Below are positions 16,662 to 25,606 of a stretch of 64,000 nucleotides of DNA, one piece after another; position 1 is the first letter of the stretch; every line of letters starts with the position of its first letter. The translations under genes were made by a program, and so were the position numbers. The stretch is from Aeromonas diversa CDC 2478-85 (GTDB taxonomy: Bacteria > Pseudomonadota > Gammaproteobacteria > Enterobacterales > Aeromonadaceae): the NCBI RefSeq assembly GCF_000819805.1, contig NZ_CDCE01000029.1, positions 312,833-376,832 on the forward strand. The letters are read 5' to 3'. The notes below the pieces were generated by a model, which saw only the letters and a list, made by a program, of their open reading frames with translations, was not told where the DNA came from and did no database searches.

Positions 16662-18986
16662 CTATACCTCCGGATGAGGGAGTGATGGTGTCGGCCGGGG
16701 ATGGGTCTCATGGCTCTGCCGCTGGCGCTCTTCCATCCACACCATCATCGCTTTCAGCTTCATCGGTCTGGCAAACAGGTAGCCTTGCATCAGATGGCAT
16801 CCCAGCGCCAGAAGACGGCTCATCTCCTTATCGGTCTCCACTCCTTCTGCGATCACCTCCAGCTTCATCTCACGGCTGATCCAGAGGATGGCGCGCACCA
16901 GGCGTTCATCACCCCGCTCAAGGGTCTGGGTGAAGCTGCGGTCGAGCTTCAGAGTATCGACTGGCAGATTGAGCAGACGCTCTAGCGAGGAGTAGCCGGT
17001 GCCAAAATCGTCCAGATGCACCTTGAAACCGGCTTCGGTCAGCTGGCACAGATGTTGTACCAGCACTTCGTTTTTTTCGGCGAACAGGCTCTCGGTCAGT
17101 TCGAAATGCACCGCATCGCGGGGCAAGTTGTTGGCATCCGAAAGTTGGCAAAGTCGTTCAACCAAGGTGGTCTGCATCAGCTGCAGCACCGAGAGGTTGA
17201 TGTTGAGCTTCAGGTCGGGGTTGACGGCGCGCAAGGCCGGTAGGTCAGCCATGGCTTTTTGGGCGATCTGGTAACCGAGTGGAACGATAAGCCCGGTATC
17301 TTCGGCCAGAGGAATGAAGTCGTTGGGCATGACATAGCCTTCCTCAGTCGGCCAGCGAGCCAGTGCCTCGACCATATCGACCCGCTGGGTGCGTACATCT
17401 ATGATGGGCTGATACCACACCTCTAACTGACAGTCGGCGATGGCTTGGCGCAGCTTGTGCTCCATGTGCAGCCGGTTGCTGATGTTTTGATGAAGGCTAT
17501 CAGAGTAGGCCTGAATGCCGTGCTTGCCGTGTCGCTTGGCCTCATACATGGCCAGATCCGCGTTACGGATCAGGTCGTTGCTATCGAGCTGACCATGGTT
17601 ATAGGCAATGCCAATAGAGGCACTCAGCTGTACCTGGATCCCGTCGACATCCAACGCCCGGCTCAGTCCACTCAGGATACGCCTTGCCAGCCGCTCGGCG
17701 GCCTGACTGCCGCGGGGCAGTATGCTCAGCACGGCAAACTCGTCACCCCCCAGTCGAAACAGGACATCGGCGCCCCTGGCCAGGGCAGTCAACCGCTCGG
17801 CCACACACACCAGTACCCGATCTCCCCGCTCGTGTCCCAGGCTGTCGTTGATGACCTTGAACTCGTCCAGATCGATGAGCAGTAGCGCGAGATCGAGATG
17901 GTGATGTCGGCACAGCAGCGGAGAATAGCGCTCGACCAGCTCCAGCAGCAGGGTACGATTCCCGAGCCGGGTGAGAGGATCGCGACGGGCTTCGTTAAAG
18001 AGACTCTTCTGAGAGAGCTTTAACTGGTTGACCATGTCATTGAGAGAGCTGGCCAGGTTGTCGAGCTCATCTTTTCCCTCTACCGGCCAGAGCTGAGTCT
18101 CATCGAGCAGGCTTCTGGGGTGCATGGCCAGCTGTGAGAAGCGGCTGAGTCGTCGCATGACCATACGGTCAAACAGAAACGCCACCACGAGAAAGGAGAT
18201 GATCACCAGGGTCAGCACGTTGCCCACCAGCACGCGTTTGGCAAGTTGACTCTCTTTGGACAAGGAGAGCTCGTCTTTGACGGCGAAGTGGACGCTGGAG
18301 GGGGCTCCCATACTCTGAAGCGCCCCGACCGGGAGGGCTTCGTCGTGACTGTCTGTGGCATGGAAGAAGCGGATCTCGCTCTTGAGCATGGTTTGCAGGC
18401 GGTCAAGGTTGCGTTGGTCCATCAGGCGCCCCATGGCGAGCCAACCATTCTGGGTGGCGCGGTCCTCCCCATTCCAGATGGGCTCGACCGCTAGCATGAG
18501 TGGTGTGCCATCGAGCCAGAGGGTAAGGTTGCCGCCCATCGCGCCTTGGGGCCAATAGGCCTCCAGGGCGGTCGAGATGGATTGCCAGATGGAAAGATCA
18601 TTCAATGGAACCACCCGAGAGGCATCGTGCTTCAGAGAGAGCGTCAGCCGGTGCGCTCGGTCGATAAAGAACACCAGATTGACATTCAGGTTCTCAAGGG
18701 ATTCGTTCGTATAGTTTTCATTCAGGTAGTCTTGGCCACCCTGCACCATAAATGACCAGGTATCCAGCCAGGCGGCATAGTCATTGGTCATGGTGGTGAG
18801 CGCTTGCTGCTGTGAGGCGAGGTAGAGGCTGGCCCGATCCAGACTCTCTTGCCTGTGATGCTGTTGCCATCTGGAAAACTGCAGGTCGATAAAGGTGCTA
18901 CTGAAGTAATAGGCCACCCCTCCCGACAGGGAGACCAGCACCAATAAATAGAGTGAGACTCGCGTTCTCAGACTATTGATATTCAT
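16662..18986 (-). CDS. CHASE4-GGDEF-EAL cyclic-di-GMP enzyme
   Basis: 774 residues from the ATG at 18986 (MNINSLRTRVS); the much longer in-frame ORF reads back into alaA and is not coding. Two transmembrane helices (about 9-30 and 250-270) flank a periplasmic CHASE4-like sensor region (motif DYAAWLDTW). HAMP-like linker, then a GGDEF domain with intact RLGGDEF and an EAL domain with EALARW, FELTES, LDDFGTGYSS and VIAEGVET. Both active sites look complete, so cyclase, phosphodiesterase or GTP-regulated phosphodiesterase activity is possible. The ribosome-binding site is weak. The ligand is unknown. Confidence 0.9.
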   Translation of the reverse strand: MNINSLRTRVSLYLLVLVSLSGGVAYYFSSTFIDLQFSRWQQHHRQESLDRASLYLASQQQALTTMTNDYAAWLDTWSFMVQGGQDYLNENYTNESLENLNVNLVFFIDRAHRLTLSLKHDASRVVPLNDLSIWQSISTALEAYWPQGAMGGNLTLWLDGTPLMLAVEPIWNGEDRATQNGWLAMGRLMDQRNLDRLQTMLKSEIRFFHATDSHDEALPVGALQSMGAPSSVHFAVKDELSLSKESQLAKRVLVGNVLTLVIISFLVVAFLFDRMVMRRLSRFSQLAMHPRSLLDETQLWPVEGKDELDNLASSLNDMVNQLKLSQKSLFNEARRDPLTRLGNRTLLLELVERYSPLLCRHHHLDLALLLIDLDEFKVINDSLGHERGDRVLVCVAERLTALARGADVLFRLGGDEFAVLSILPRGSQAAERLARRILSGLSRALDVDGIQVQLSASIGIAYNHGQLDSNDLIRNADLAMYEAKRHGKHGIQAYSDSLHQNISNRLHMEHKLRQAIADCQLEVWYQPIIDVRTQRVDMVEALARWPTEEGYVMPNDFIPLAEDTGLIVPLGYQIAQKAMADLPALRAVNPDLKLNINLSVLQLMQTTLVERLCQLSDANNLPRDAVHFELTESLFAEKNEVLVQHLCQLTEAGFKVHLDDFGTGYSSLERLLNLPVDTLKLDRSFTQTLERGDERLVRAILWISREMKLEVIAEGVETDKEMSRLLALGCHLMQGYLFARPMKLKAMMVWMEERQRQSHETHPRPTPSLPHPEV

Positions 18987-19163
18987 TATTGTATGGTCTC
19001 GATTGTGAATCCCGTTGCACAAAGAATAGGTTCCCCTCTTTTGGGGAGCAAATGAGCCGCCCCTGAATAGGGGGATAAGGGTGTGACATGATTCAAGTTT
19101 TCCCGCCCGAGGCGTGAATATTGGCGCATGCCGATCCCACCTTGGCCCAGCGTGAATCCCATG

Positions 19164-19192
19164 AAAAAGGCCACCTTGCGGTGGCCTTTTTT
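19164..19192 (-). terminator. Rho-independent terminator of alaA
   Basis: GGCCACC/GGTGGCC stem flanked by A- and T-runs, TTGC loop, directly downstream of the alaA stop codon on the minus strand. Confidence 0.9.
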
Positions 19193-19200
19193 GCGCCTGC

Positions 19201-20415
19201 TTACTGACGGTAGCCCTTGAGGAAGCGGGCGAGGCGGCCGATAGCCTCCTCCAGCTCCTCTTCGCGGGGCAGGAACACCAGGCGGAAGTGATCCGGCGCC
19301 GGCCAGTTGAAGCCGGTACCCTGTACCAGTAGCAGTTTCTCCTGCTGCAGCAGGTCGAACACCATCTTCTGGTCGTCCTTGATGTCGTACACCTTGGGGT
19401 CGAGGCGCGGGAACATGTAGAGCGCCCCCCTGGGTTTGACGCAGGAGACACCGGGGATCTCGTTCAAGAGCTCCCACGCCTTGTCGCGCTGACGGCGCAG
19501 GCGCCCGCCCGGCAGGATCAGCTCGTTGATGCTCTGGTAGCCGCCCAGCGCCGTCTGAATGGCGTGCTGCATCGGCACGTTGGCGCACAGGCGCATGGAG
19601 GCCAGCATCTCCAGACCCTCGATGTAGCCGCGAGCGCGCCCCTTGGGCCCGGTCACCACCATCCAGCCCTGGCGGAAGCCGCAGGCACGGTAGGCCTTGG
19701 AGAGGCCGTTGAAGGTGACGACGATGACGTCATCACACAGGGTGCAGACGCTGGTGTGGGAGATGTCGTCGTAGAGGATCTTGTCGTAGATCTCGTCGGC
19801 GAAGATGATGAGGTTGTGCTGGCGGGCTATCTCGATCACTTCCAGCAGAAACTCGCTGCCGTAGACGGCGCCGGTCGGGTTGTTGGGGTTGATCAGCACG
19901 ATGCCGCGGGTACGCGGGGTGATGCGGGCGCGGATGTCGTCGAGATCCGGGTACCAGTCTGCCCCTTCGTCGCAGCGGTAATGCACGGCGTGGCCACCGG
20001 ACAGGGTGACGGCGGCGGTCCACAGGGGATAGTCGGGGGAGGGTACCAGCATCTCGTCGCCGTTGTTGAGCAGGGCCTGCATCGCCATCACGATGAGTTC
20101 GCTGGCGCCGTTGCCGATGTAGATGTCGTCGATGTCGACGTGACGCATCCCTTTCTGCTGGTAGTACTGCATCACCGCCTTGCGGGCGGAGAAGAGCCCC
20201 TTGGAGTCGCAGTAGCCCTGGCTCTGGGGCAGGTTCTGAATGACGTCCTTGATGATCTCTTCGGGGGCGTCGAAGCCAAACGGGGCCGGGTTACCGATGT
20301 TGAGTTTGATGATGCGATGGCCCTCGTCTTCGAGACGACGGGCTTCCTTGTGCACCGGGCCGCGGATGTCGTAGCAGACATCGTCGAGCTTGTGCGACTT
20401 GTCGATGGTGAACAT
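19201..20415 (-). CDS. alaA: Alanine-synthesising aminotransferase AlaA (PLP fold type I)
   Basis: 404 residues from ATG 20415 (MFTIDKSHKLDD), almost the same length as E. coli AlaA (405), and colinear throughout: YDIRGPV, KLNIGNPAPFGFDAP, NPNNPTGAVY, FADEIYDKILYDD and the PLP-lysine region FNGLSKAYRACGFRQGW. It makes alanine from pyruvate with glutamate as donor. The start 20 codons further upstream is rejected because similarity begins at MFTIDKS. It is a single-gene unit with its own terminator. Confidence 0.95.
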   Translation of the reverse strand: MFTIDKSHKLDDVCYDIRGPVHKEARRLEDEGHRIIKLNIGNPAPFGFDAPEEIIKDVIQNLPQSQGYCDSKGLFSARKAVMQYYQQKGMRHVDIDDIYIGNGASELIVMAMQALLNNGDEMLVPSPDYPLWTAAVTLSGGHAVHYRCDEGADWYPDLDDIRARITPRTRGIVLINPNNPTGAVYGSEFLLEVIEIARQHNLIIFADEIYDKILYDDISHTSVCTLCDDVIVVTFNGLSKAYRACGFRQGWMVVTGPKGRARGYIEGLEMLASMRLCANVPMQHAIQTALGGYQSINELILPGGRLRRQRDKAWELLNEIPGVSCVKPRGALYMFPRLDPKVYDIKDDQKMVFDLLQQEKLLLVQGTGFNWPAPDHFRLVFLPREEELEEAIGRLARFLKGYRQ

Positions 20416-20774
20416 GGTCGGGATGAATCCTTGCCTGTTGTGGCTTATGGGGCGGGAGTGCCCATTTAGAATCAAATCTGTCTTACCCTATTCTTCACAG
20501 AATTCAATTCCATCACAATCCCATTTTTAGAAGATCTGGCTAATTCTCTTCTGGTGGACAGAGTTTCCGGATAATTCCATTTAGCATGATTGTTTGTCTG
20601 AATATGCCTCACTAGACGATTCTCATGCACTCACCCTGAAGTGGCCCATGCTGCACCACGTTGTGCGCTTCGAGTGGCAGGAAACCCTCGTCAAAAAAAG
20701 TGTGGAGTACCCGCCATGGCGGTGGCACAGTGAGCCGCTTGCCATCGGTTTTGAGCATCAGGAAGGAGGAGAGG
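20416..20774. other. Intergenic region between alaA and the DUF1653 gene
   Basis: The first half (about 20470-20620) is AT-rich and holds the divergent promoters. The second half (about 20620-20770) is open on both strands: a plus-strand frame from 20594 and a minus-strand frame 20612-20758 (48 residues, MLKTDGKRLTVPP). Neither has a convincing ribosome-binding site and I cannot choose between them, so no gene is called. Confidence 0.4.
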
Positions 20775-20993
20775 GTGGTTGGAAAACCCTTGCGCACCGG
20801 GTTGTGGCGTCACTACAAGGGGGGCCTCTACGACGTGTTGATGGAGGCGCGCCACTCGGAGCGGGAAGAGCTGTTGGTCATCTATCGCAGCGTCGATGAC
20901 GGAACCTGCTACGCGAGACCCAAACCCATGTTTCTGGAGTGGGTGCGGCACGAGGGCCGCCTCATGGCCCGTTTTGCCCCTATCGATGAATAA
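20775..20993 (+). CDS. DUF1653 domain protein
   Basis: 72 residues, the normal size for this small family. The GTG start at 20775 has AGGAAGGAGGAG just upstream and places similarity at the N-terminus. The family pattern is clear: LWRHYKGGLYDVL, ARHSE, LLVIYRS, YARPKPMF, and a final ARF. The function is unknown; other members are small cytoplasmic beta-rich proteins. A bidirectional terminator follows directly. A longer in-frame start at 20661 exists but would add an unrelated 38-residue tail. Confidence 0.8.
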   Translation: MVGKPLRTGLWRHYKGGLYDVLMEARHSEREELLVIYRSVDDGTCYARPKPMFLEWVRHEGRLMARFAPIDE

Positions 20994-20994
20994 T

Positions 20995-21022
20995 AAAAAG
21001 CCCTGATCACTCAGGGCTTTTT
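20995..21022. terminator. Bidirectional terminator between the DUF1653 gene and serA
   Basis: AAAAAGCCCTGA / TCAGGGCTTTTT with TCAC loop, symmetric so it can end both converging transcripts. Confidence 0.9.
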
Positions 21023-21035
21023 CGTTGGTGAAGGC

Positions 21036-22268
21036 TTAGTGGAGGATACGGGCACGGATGGTGCCGTCGATGTCTTTGAGCTTGGCCAGCGCCTTCTCAC
21101 TGTGCTCGGTCTCGACGTCGATCACCACATAGCCTATTTCGCTGCTGGTCTGCAGGTACTGGCCGGCGATGTTGATCCCCTCCTCGGCGAACGCCTGGTT
21201 GATCTTGTTCATCACCCCCGGTTGGTTGCGGTGCACGTGCAGCAGGCGGCTGGCACCACGATGACCCGGCAGGGAGACCTCCGGGAAGTTAACCGCAGAG
21301 AGGGTGGAGCCGTTGTCGGAGTACTTGATGAGCTTGTTGGCCACTTCCAGACCTATGTTCTCCTGCGCCTCCTGGGTGGAGCCGCCGATATGGGGGGTCA
21401 GGATCACGTTGTCAAAGCCGCGCAATGGGGTCATGAACTCCTCGTCGTTGGACTTGGGCTCGACCGGGAAGACGTCGATGGCGGCGCCACTGAGGTGGCC
21501 GCTCTTGAGCACGTCGACCAGGGCGTCGATATCGACCACGGTGCCGCGAGAGGCGTTGATGAAGATGGCGCCCGGTTTCATCATGCGTAGCTGCTCGGCA
21601 CCGATCATCTCCTTGGTGGAGGGGGTCTCGGGCACGTGCAGGCTGATGACGTCAGACATGTTGAGCAGCTCGGCCATGGTCGGCACCTGGATGGCGTTGC
21701 CCAGCGAGAGCTTGTTCTCGATGTCGTAGTAGTAGACCTTCATGCCGATGCTCTCGGCGATGATGCCAAGCTGGGTGCCGATGTGGCCGTAGCCGATGAT
21801 GCCAAGCTTCTTGCCACGTGCCTCGACGCTGCGGTTGGCCAGTTTTTCCCAGATGCCACGGTGGCATTTGGCGCTCTTCTCGGGTACACCGCGCAGCAGC
21901 AGCAGGATCTCACCCAGCACCAGCTCAGCCACCGAGCGGGTGTTGGAGAAGGGGGCGTTGAACACGGGAATGCCACGGATCTCGGCCGCCTTGAGCTCGA
22001 CCTGGTTGGTGCCGATGCAGAAGCAGCCGATGGCGACCAGCTTGGCGGCGGCGTCCAGCACTTTCTCGGTCAACTGGGTGCGCGAGCGGATGCCGATAAA
22101 ATGCACATCGCGAATGCGCTCGATGAGCTCCTCTTCAGAGAGTGAACCCTTGAGATACTCCACGCTGGTATATCCGGCCGCCCGGAAGGTCTCCACCGTG
22201 TTGGGGTGAACGCCCTCAAGCAGCAGCACCTTAATCTTGTCCTTGTCCAATGAAAACTTGACTGTCAT
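21036..22268 (-). CDS. serA: D-3-phosphoglycerate dehydrogenase
   Basis: 410 residues, the same length as E. coli SerA, which carries out the first committed step of serine synthesis using NAD+. The Rossmann motif (GIIGYGHIGTQLG), catalytic Arg (NASRGTVVD), Glu in the PVEP region and His (LTPHIGGSTQEAQ) are intact. The C-terminal ACT domain (about 340-410; HRNQPGVMNKI) is the serine-feedback site. The start has AAAGGGATCGTC upstream. The chromosomal order serA-rpiA-fau is kept as in enterics. Confidence 0.98.
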   Translation of the reverse strand: MTVKFSLDKDKIKVLLLEGVHPNTVETFRAAGYTSVEYLKGSLSEEELIERIRDVHFIGIRSRTQLTEKVLDAAAKLVAIGCFCIGTNQVELKAAEIRGIPVFNAPFSNTRSVAELVLGEILLLLRGVPEKSAKCHRGIWEKLANRSVEARGKKLGIIGYGHIGTQLGIIAESIGMKVYYYDIENKLSLGNAIQVPTMAELLNMSDVISLHVPETPSTKEMIGAEQLRMMKPGAIFINASRGTVVDIDALVDVLKSGHLSGAAIDVFPVEPKSNDEEFMTPLRGFDNVILTPHIGGSTQEAQENIGLEVANKLIKYSDNGSTLSAVNFPEVSLPGHRGASRLLHVHRNQPGVMNKINQAFAEEGINIAGQYLQTSSEIGYVVIDVETEHSEKALAKLKDIDGTIRARILH

Positions 22269-22425
22269 GACGATCCCTTTGCGTTACTGATGGTGCGAGA
22301 AGAATTTGTAAATTAACAAAAACACCGGGCACAGGGAATAAGTGTGATGAAAGTCAAATTTTTTGAAGTTTTCAACGAATTACACAAGCCGCTAAAGGGA
22401 GAAAGGGAGCTCGCAGAGAAAATAA

Positions 22426-22445
22426 AAGGCGCCTGAAGGCGCCTT
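22426..22445 (-). terminator. Terminator of rpiA
   Basis: Stem AAGGCGCC / GGCGCCTT with a TGAA loop; on the minus strand it is followed by TTTTATTTT. It separates rpiA from serA. Confidence 0.85.
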
Positions 22446-22469
22446 GGTCCGTACAAAATATTGATCAAA

Positions 22470-23126
22470 TCACTTCAGGGTGACGACCCCGTCCGGCGTG
22501 CCCATTACCACCACGTCGGCACCGCGGGCGGCAAACAGGCCGTTGGTCACCACGCCGACGATGGCGTTGAGACGAGCCTCGAGCACCTTGGGTTCGGTAA
22601 TGGCCATGCCGTGCACATCGAGGATATGGTTACCGTTGTCGGTGACGACCCCTTCGCGCCAGAGAGGGTTACCGCCGAGTTTTCTGATCTCGCGGGCCAC
22701 GTATTCGCGGGCCATGGGGATCACCTCGACCGGCAGGGGGAACTGGCCGAGCACCTCGACCGTCTTGGTATTGTCGATGATGCAGATAAACTGATCGGCC
22801 ACGGCGGCGACGATCTTTTCGCGGGTCAGGGCGGCGCCGCCACCCTTGATCATGTCACGGCTGGCATTGATCTCGTCGGCACCGTCCACATAGACAGAGA
22901 GGCTTTCGATCTCGTTGAGATCGAAGACGGTGATGCCGAGGGCCTGCATGCGCTCGGTAGAGGCAATGGAGCTGGAGACGGCGCCCTTGATCCGATCCTT
23001 GATGGTGCCGAGGGCATCAATGAAATGGTTGACGGTGGAGCCGGTGCCCACCCCGACTATGGTGTCGGGAACCACGTATTCCAGGGCTGCCCAGCCGGCG
23101 GCCTTTTTCATTTCATCTTGAGTCAT
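22470..23126 (-). CDS. rpiA: Ribose-5-phosphate isomerase A
   Basis: 218 residues (E. coli 219). Conserved blocks include [14 protein letters not shown] (phosphate loop), [22 protein letters not shown] with the catalytic Glu, and the C-terminal GVVTNGLFA. It interconverts ribose 5-phosphate and ribulose 5-phosphate in the pentose phosphate pathway. The start has AAGGAG at good spacing. A perfect -10 (TATAAT, minus strand 23161-23156) lies 30 bases upstream of the start, with no obvious -35. Confidence 0.97.
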   Translation of the reverse strand: MTQDEMKKAAGWAALEYVVPDTIVGVGTGSTVNHFIDALGTIKDRIKGAVSSSIASTERMQALGITVFDLNEIESLSVYVDGADEINASRDMIKGGGAALTREKIVAAVADQFICIIDNTKTVEVLGQFPLPVEVIPMAREYVAREIRKLGGNPLWREGVVTDNGNHILDVHGMAITEPKVLEARLNAIVGVVTNGLFAARGADVVVMGTPDGVVTLK

Positions 23127-23155
23127 GACTGCTCCTTGGGGACAAAAGCGGGCGC

Positions 23156-23161
23156 ATTATA
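23156..23161 (-). promoter_or_regulatory. -10 element for rpiA
   Basis: TATAAT on the minus strand, 30 bases before the rpiA ATG. The region 17 bases upstream is GC-rich and has no good -35 hexamer. Confidence 0.45.
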
Positions 23162-23215
23162 AGCCAAGGCGGCCGTGCGGAGCGACCGCCAAGGATAGGC
23201 AGGATGAGGGCTCTC

Positions 23216-23806
23216 TCACGTTTTTTTAAACTGCCAGTGCCGTGACGGGGTCAGCAGCTCCGGCAGGGGGATGTCCCACTCCTCGCTCGGTACCTTGTCT
23301 ACCAGCTGGCAGTCGTGGGCGACCCCGATGGGCTTGGGGCCGAGCTGATGCTGCTGCCAGCAGGCCAGGGTGCGGTCGTAATAGCCGCCGCCCATGCCGA
23401 GGCGGTTGCCGTCGGCGTCGAAAGCCACCATGGGGGTGAACATGAGATCCAGGCCGCTGTAGGGGATCACGCGCTCCATATCGAGCTCGGGCTCTTCGAT
23501 GCGGAACTTGTTACGCACCATGGGAGAGGTCGGCGTGTAGTGCAAGAAGAGCAGGTGGCCCGGGGTGAAGGGGTGCACCACCGGCAGGTAGACCTCTTTT
23601 TTCTGGGCCCAGAGCCAATGAATGGTAGGCAATGGGTTGATCTCGCCGTCGTTGGCCAGATAGAAGGCGATACGTCGGGCGTGGGCCACATCGGGATGAC
23701 TCTTGATGCGCTCGAGCAGGGCCTGGGCGGCCAGATGCTGCTGCTCGGCTGTGAGCGCCCGGCGGCGCTCACGGATCTGTTGGCGCAGGGTATGGCGTTC
23801 TGACAT
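23216..23806 (-). CDS. fau: 5-formyltetrahydrofolate cyclo-ligase
   Basis: 196 residues (E. coli YgfA/Fau about 182). The family signature GNRLGMGGGYYDR is at about residue 132-144, and RERRRAL near the N-terminus. It converts 5-formyl-THF to 5,10-methenyl-THF with ATP. The start has CAAGGAGTTACC upstream. The usual enteric partners on the far side (6S RNA, zapA) are not here: the next gene is the antiporter, 68 bases away. Confidence 0.95.
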   Translation of the reverse strand: MSERHTLRQQIRERRRALTAEQQHLAAQALLERIKSHPDVAHARRIAFYLANDGEINPLPTIHWLWAQKKEVYLPVVHPFTPGHLLFLHYTPTSPMVRNKFRIEEPELDMERVIPYSGLDLMFTPMVAFDADGNRLGMGGGYYDRTLACWQQHQLGPKPIGVAHDCQLVDKVPSEEWDIPLPELLTPSRHWQFKKT

Positions 23807-23833
23807 GGTAACTCCTTGTGACTACCGGAGCAT

Positions 23834-23869
23834 ATCACTACGGGGCCTGCCTGTGCATGGCCCCGTGAT
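23834..23869 (-). terminator. Hairpin between the antiporter gene and fau
   Basis: GGGGCC/GGCCCC core extended by ATCAC/GTGAT arms, directly after the antiporter stop. There is no T-run, so termination is uncertain; it may be an RNA-end or processing structure in a shared transcript. Confidence 0.4.
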
Positions 23870-23874
23870 GTGGA

Positions 23875-25200
23875 TTAGCGGCTGCGCATCTGATGTTTGA
23901 TAAAGACGGCCAGGATGGCGGTCAGGGCCAGGGCCATGGGGTAGAAGCTCATGCTGATAACGGCCAGCGGCGACAGACCGAAGATGGAGCCGAGCAGCAG
24001 GGCCTGGGCGCCCCAGGGGATGAGACCCTGCACCACGCAGGAGAAGATATCGAGCAGTGAGGCGGCGCGGCGCGGCGTGACACCGTGCTGCTCGGCCAGC
24101 TCTCTGGCCACCTTGCTCGCCACTATGATGGCCACCGTATTGTTGGCGGTGCAGGCGTTGGTCAGGCTCACCACGGAGGCGATTCCCAGCTCGGCTGCCT
24201 TCTCATTCTGATCCGAATCGTGACCCCGGCTGAAGCGGGCAATCAGGGCGGCGATGTGACCGGTGATCCAGGCGAGCCCGCCCTGGCGCTCCATCAAGGC
24301 GCCGAGGCCGCCAATGAGCATGGAGAGCAGGAAGATCTCCTGCATGGAGGTAAAACCCTTGTAGATATCCTGGGTGAACTGACCCAACTGATAGCCACTG
24401 CCGGCCAGCCCGACCAGACCTGCGGCCAGGATACCTGTGCCCAGTACCAAAAAGACGTTCATGCCAGAGAGCGCCAGCCCCAGGATCAGCAGGTAGGGGA
24501 GCACCTTGACCCACTGGTCCAGATGCTGCGTCGGTACTTCTGCCACGTGGCCGAGCAGCAGATAGCCCATCATCACCAGCAGTGCGGCCGGGGCGGCGAT
24601 CATCAGATTCTCACGAAACTTGTCCTTCATCTCGCACCCCTGGCTGCGGGTAGCGGCTATGGTGGTATCCGAAATAATCGAGAGGTTATCGCCAAACATG
24701 GCGCCGCCGAGCACGGCACCGGCCACCAGCACGGGGTCGAGCCCGGCGCTCTGGGCGACCCCCAGGGCGACAGGTGCGACAGCGCCAATGGTGCCCATGG
24801 AGGTGCCCATGGCGGTGGCAATAAAGGCAGAGATGAGGAACAGACCCGGCAGCAGGGCCCAGCCCGGTATCAGTGACAGGCCCAGTGCGACGGTGGCATC
24901 CACTCCGCCGGTTGCCTTGGCCACGCTGGCAAACGCGCCGGCCAGCAGGTAAATGAGGCACATGGCCATGATGTTGCTGTCGCCCACCCCCTTGAAGAAG
25001 GTCTCGAGGTTCTTGCTCAGCCCCTCGCGACCGATGAACAGGGCGAGCACGACGGCAGGCAGTGCGGCAACCGGGGCGGGCAGTTGATAGAAGGCGAACT
25101 CGACCCCTTGCAGGGTCAACCAGGTGCCGGTACCGATAAAGAGGGCAAGAAAGAGCAGCAAGGGCAGCAGGGCCCGGGCGCTGGGTTGGGTCTGGATCAT
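23875..25200 (-). CDS. NhaC-family Na+/H+ antiporter-type transporter
   Basis: 441 residues from ATG 25200 (MIQTQPSARALLP), preceded by AGAGGAACAC. The longer in-frame extension is not hydrophobic and crosses the likely promoter. About 11-12 membrane segments with NhaC-family motifs: MGTSMGTIGAVAPVALGVA, GDNLSIISDTTIAATRSQG and a second-half NACTANNTVAI. The family includes Na+/H+ antiporters and some amino-acid or organic-acid exchangers, so the substrate is uncertain. No lysine-riboswitch core was visible upstream. Confidence 0.85.
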   Translation of the reverse strand: MIQTQPSARALLPLLLFLALFIGTGTWLTLQGVEFAFYQLPAPVAALPAVVLALFIGREGLSKNLETFFKGVGDSNIMAMCLIYLLAGAFASVAKATGGVDATVALGLSLIPGWALLPGLFLISAFIATAMGTSMGTIGAVAPVALGVAQSAGLDPVLVAGAVLGGAMFGDNLSIISDTTIAATRSQGCEMKDKFRENLMIAAPAALLVMMGYLLLGHVAEVPTQHLDQWVKVLPYLLILGLALSGMNVFLVLGTGILAAGLVGLAGSGYQLGQFTQDIYKGFTSMQEIFLLSMLIGGLGALMERQGGLAWITGHIAALIARFSRGHDSDQNEKAAELGIASVVSLTNACTANNTVAIIVASKVARELAEQHGVTPRRAASLLDIFSCVVQGLIPWGAQALLLGSIFGLSPLAVISMSFYPMALALTAILAVFIKHQMRSR

Positions 25201-25606
25201 GTGTTCCTCTGAAATTGAACAATGACCTCCTGTCGTGAACTGCTTTGTGCCTTTATCGGGTTGGGATAGGGGAAAACAGGGCGGGCATCCTGCCGCATTG
25301 GGGGGCCCACAGTAGTGAGTCAACTCATTGGGGTCAAGATAGCCGTCCAGATGGATAGGTGTTTTTGTTTTGTGATTCTGCCACCTCTTAAATATCGGAA
25401 TAATATTCTGAGTATTTAATTTTCACTGTTCATTATTCGGTGTGATTTGGGGGCTGATGTGGGTATTGAGCGGCGCTGTGTGCCCCTGACAAGAAGCGCC
25501 GCCCAGCGGTATCCAGGGGCAGGGTCTTGCTGCCGAATGTTTGCTGCATCATCCGGCAGTGGGCAGTGGGCAGTGGGCAGTGTCAGGAAATGTACAGACC
25601 GCCTCG
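25201..25606. other. Intergenic region upstream of the antiporter gene
   Basis: 406 bases without a convincing gene. It holds an AT-rich promoter-like block (about 25370-25440), an inverted repeat GCGGCGCT (25470-25477)/AGCGCCGC (25495-25502), and a short 7-bp tandem repeat at 25554-25581. A plus-strand ORF at 25447-25722 runs into the hydrolase gene antisense and looks non-coding. Confidence 0.4.
25554..25581. repeat. 7-bp tandem repeat (GGGCAGT)
   Basis: Three perfect copies of GGGCAGT plus one imperfect copy (CGGCAGT), 26 bases beyond the hydrolase stop codon. Non-coding; copy number may vary between strains. Confidence 0.7.

Noticed and set aside
16662-19451. 929-residue reading of the GGDEF/EAL gene
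   Set aside because: The first ~155 codons read across the alaA terminator and alaA coding sequence in another frame; real similarity begins at MNINSLRTR (18986).
23807-23874. 6S RNA gene (ssrS) expected next to fau
   Set aside because: Only 68 bases separate fau from the antiporter gene, too short for 6S RNA; it must be elsewhere.
25201-25606. Lysine riboswitch upstream of the NhaC-family gene
   Set aside because: The conserved AGAGGUGC core and GCCGAAG junction were not seen.
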